Shown in pieces: positions 63,252 through 64,000 of a DNA stretch of 64,000 nucleotides. The position numbers and the translations under genes are program-made. This DNA comes from Microbacteriaceae bacterium (lineage in GTDB: Bacteria; Actinomycetota; Actinomycetes; Actinomycetales; Microbacteriaceae). The stretch's first letter is position 1, and each line of letters begins with the position of its first letter. The notes under the pieces were generated by a model that saw nothing but the letters and a program-made list of their open reading frames with translations, had not been told where the DNA came from and did no database searches. The DNA is taken from contig JAODAR010000010.1 of the NCBI GenBank assembly GCA_025463545.1, positions 62,001-126,000 on the forward strand, read 5' to 3'.

Positions 63252-64000
63252 CCACCCGCCCGCGCGGGCCCGCGTTCGGCGTGCGGGACAGGGCGAACAA
63301 GCCGGGGGCGGCCGCGGCATCCGTTGCCAGGTCCGCGAGGATGCGGCCGACGGCCGGGGTGAACTTGAACCCATGGCCGCTGAACCCTGCGCCGACCACG
63401 ACCGGGCCGACCCGGTCCAGCACGAAATTCTCGTCGGCAGTGGTGGTGTAGGTGCAGCTGACCGGTTCGAGCACGTCGGGGTCAGCGCCAGGCAGCCAGT
63501 CCCTCACGTACCGCTGCAGCGCGGCGAGCTGTGCCGGCTCGGGCAGAAACGTTCGGGCATCGGGGTCGGTGACCGGACCGACGCCATGCCAGCCGGCCTT
63601 CACACCCAGCCCGGGCGTGTACATGCCGTAGATCGGCGAGTACCACCATGAGTAACGCGGATCTGACGGGTCGAAGCTGTGATTGAAGCCGGGCCAGTCG
63701 GTGGCGGCGCGAGCCGCGGCATCCGTCGACTGGTCGCGCAGCGCGAAGTGCGCCGGCTGCTCCTGCGTCACCACCAGCCGGGGCACCGGGAGCACGCCCG
63801 CGAGGAGTTTGCTGGTCCAGGCGCCGACGGTGACGACCACCCGCCGGGCTTCGATCGCGCCGCTGTCGCTTCCGCTCTCTGTGGTCACCCGCACCCGATC
63901 GTCGCCGAGCACCTCGAGTCGCAGCACGCGCGCGCCGTGGCGCACCTCGGCACCCGCATCAACGGCAGCCGACTGCAGCGCCGCCACCGACGCGTCGGCG
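63241..64000 (-). CDS. FAD-dependent amine oxidoreductase (sarcosine oxidase / MTOX type), N-terminus outside the window
   Basis: The visible part is the C-terminal ~250 residues of a DAO-family flavoprotein; the frame stays open to base 64000, so the FAD-binding start is missing. Recognisable are RRVVVTVGAWTSKLLAG, PRLVVTQEQPAHF, GVKAGWHGVGPVTDPDARTF, EPVSCTYTTTADENFVLDR and VGAGFSGHGFKFTPAVGRILADLA with the flavin-linked Cys in SCTYT. These match monomeric sarcosine oxidase or N-methyl-L-tryptophan oxidase-like enzymes, which oxidise N-methyl amino acids. It precedes the riboswitch-controlled exporter on the same strand. Confidence 0.88.
   Translation of the reverse strand, partial: ADASVAALQSAAVDAGAEVRHGARVLRLEVLGDDRVRVTTESGSDSGAIEARRVVVTVGAWTSKLLAGVLPVPRLVVTQEQPAHFALRDQSTDAAARAATDWPGFNHSFDPSDPRYSWWYSPIYGMYTPGLGVKAGWHGVGPVTDPDARTFLPEPAQLAALQRYVRDWLPGADPDVLEPVSCTYTTTADENFVLDRVGPVVVGAGFSGHGFKFTPAVGRILADLATDAAAAPGLFALSRTPNAGPRGRVAHR

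Overview
The window is high-GC DNA from an actinomycete. Start codons are often GTG or TTG, genes are tightly coupled by ATGA/GTGA overlaps, and the housekeeping gene order is the one known from actinobacteria. The gene set (FtsB/DivIC next to DUF501 and enolase, protein O-mannosyltransferase beside rsmI, guanidine-III riboswitch) fits the Actinomycetota, most likely the family Microbacteriaceae; the genus cannot be read from the sequence.

Layout: 1-12.3 kb is core genome on the minus strand: S8 peptidase (cut by the window edge), DUF501, a septum-formation protein, eno, hisS, mazG, then nhaA (+), mfd, pth and rplY. From about 12.4 to 43.2 kb lies a sugar-acid and glycoside catabolic region. 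It holds (a) a galactonate unit: dgoD, a CUT1-type importer without its own ATPase, and a divergent FadR-type GntR regulator; (b) a hexuronate unit: an MFS (GPH-type) carrier, manD, gntK, uxuB, uxaC and a LacI-type regulator; (c) a peptide-type ABC importer with a fused permease-ATPase; (d) an operon of a TIM-barrel isomerase and three Gfo/Idh/MocA genes, one missing its middle, divergent from a cytoplasmic GH3 glycosidase; then gnd, a DUF2236 gene, a second TIM-barrel isomerase and an amino-acid permease. From 43.2 kb the core resumes: prs, glmU, tRNA-Gln, a MarR regulator, metNIQ, an ABC-F ATPase, ispE, rsmA, tatD, metG, rsmI, pmt, then a fatty-acid desaturase, a YeiH-type transporter, a frameshifted guanidinium exporter under a guanidine-III riboswitch, and a partial FAD oxidoreductase.

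How the parts fit: six copies of a 16-bp palindrome close to TGGCAACCGGTTGCCA stand in front of the MFS/manD/gntK, uxaC/uxuB, peptide-type ABC, TIM-barrel/Gfo, GH3 and second TIM-barrel units. The LacI-type regulator in the middle is the obvious candidate to bind them, which would make these units one regulon. Glucuronate would go through UxaC, UxuB and ManD to 2-keto-3-deoxygluconate, and galactonate through DgoD to its galacto isomer. The kinases and aldolases that follow are not in the window. The GH3/Gfo/TIM-barrel/ABC set looks like import of an intact glycoside followed by intracellular oxidation and cleavage; the substrate is unknown.

Intergenic spaces are unusually rich in short tandem repeats and long inverted repeats, many right at gene ends, including a 22-unit heptamer array in front of hisS and two related 60-bp palindromes bracketing the amino-acid permease. 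No insertion sequence, integrase, prophage or CRISPR array was seen.
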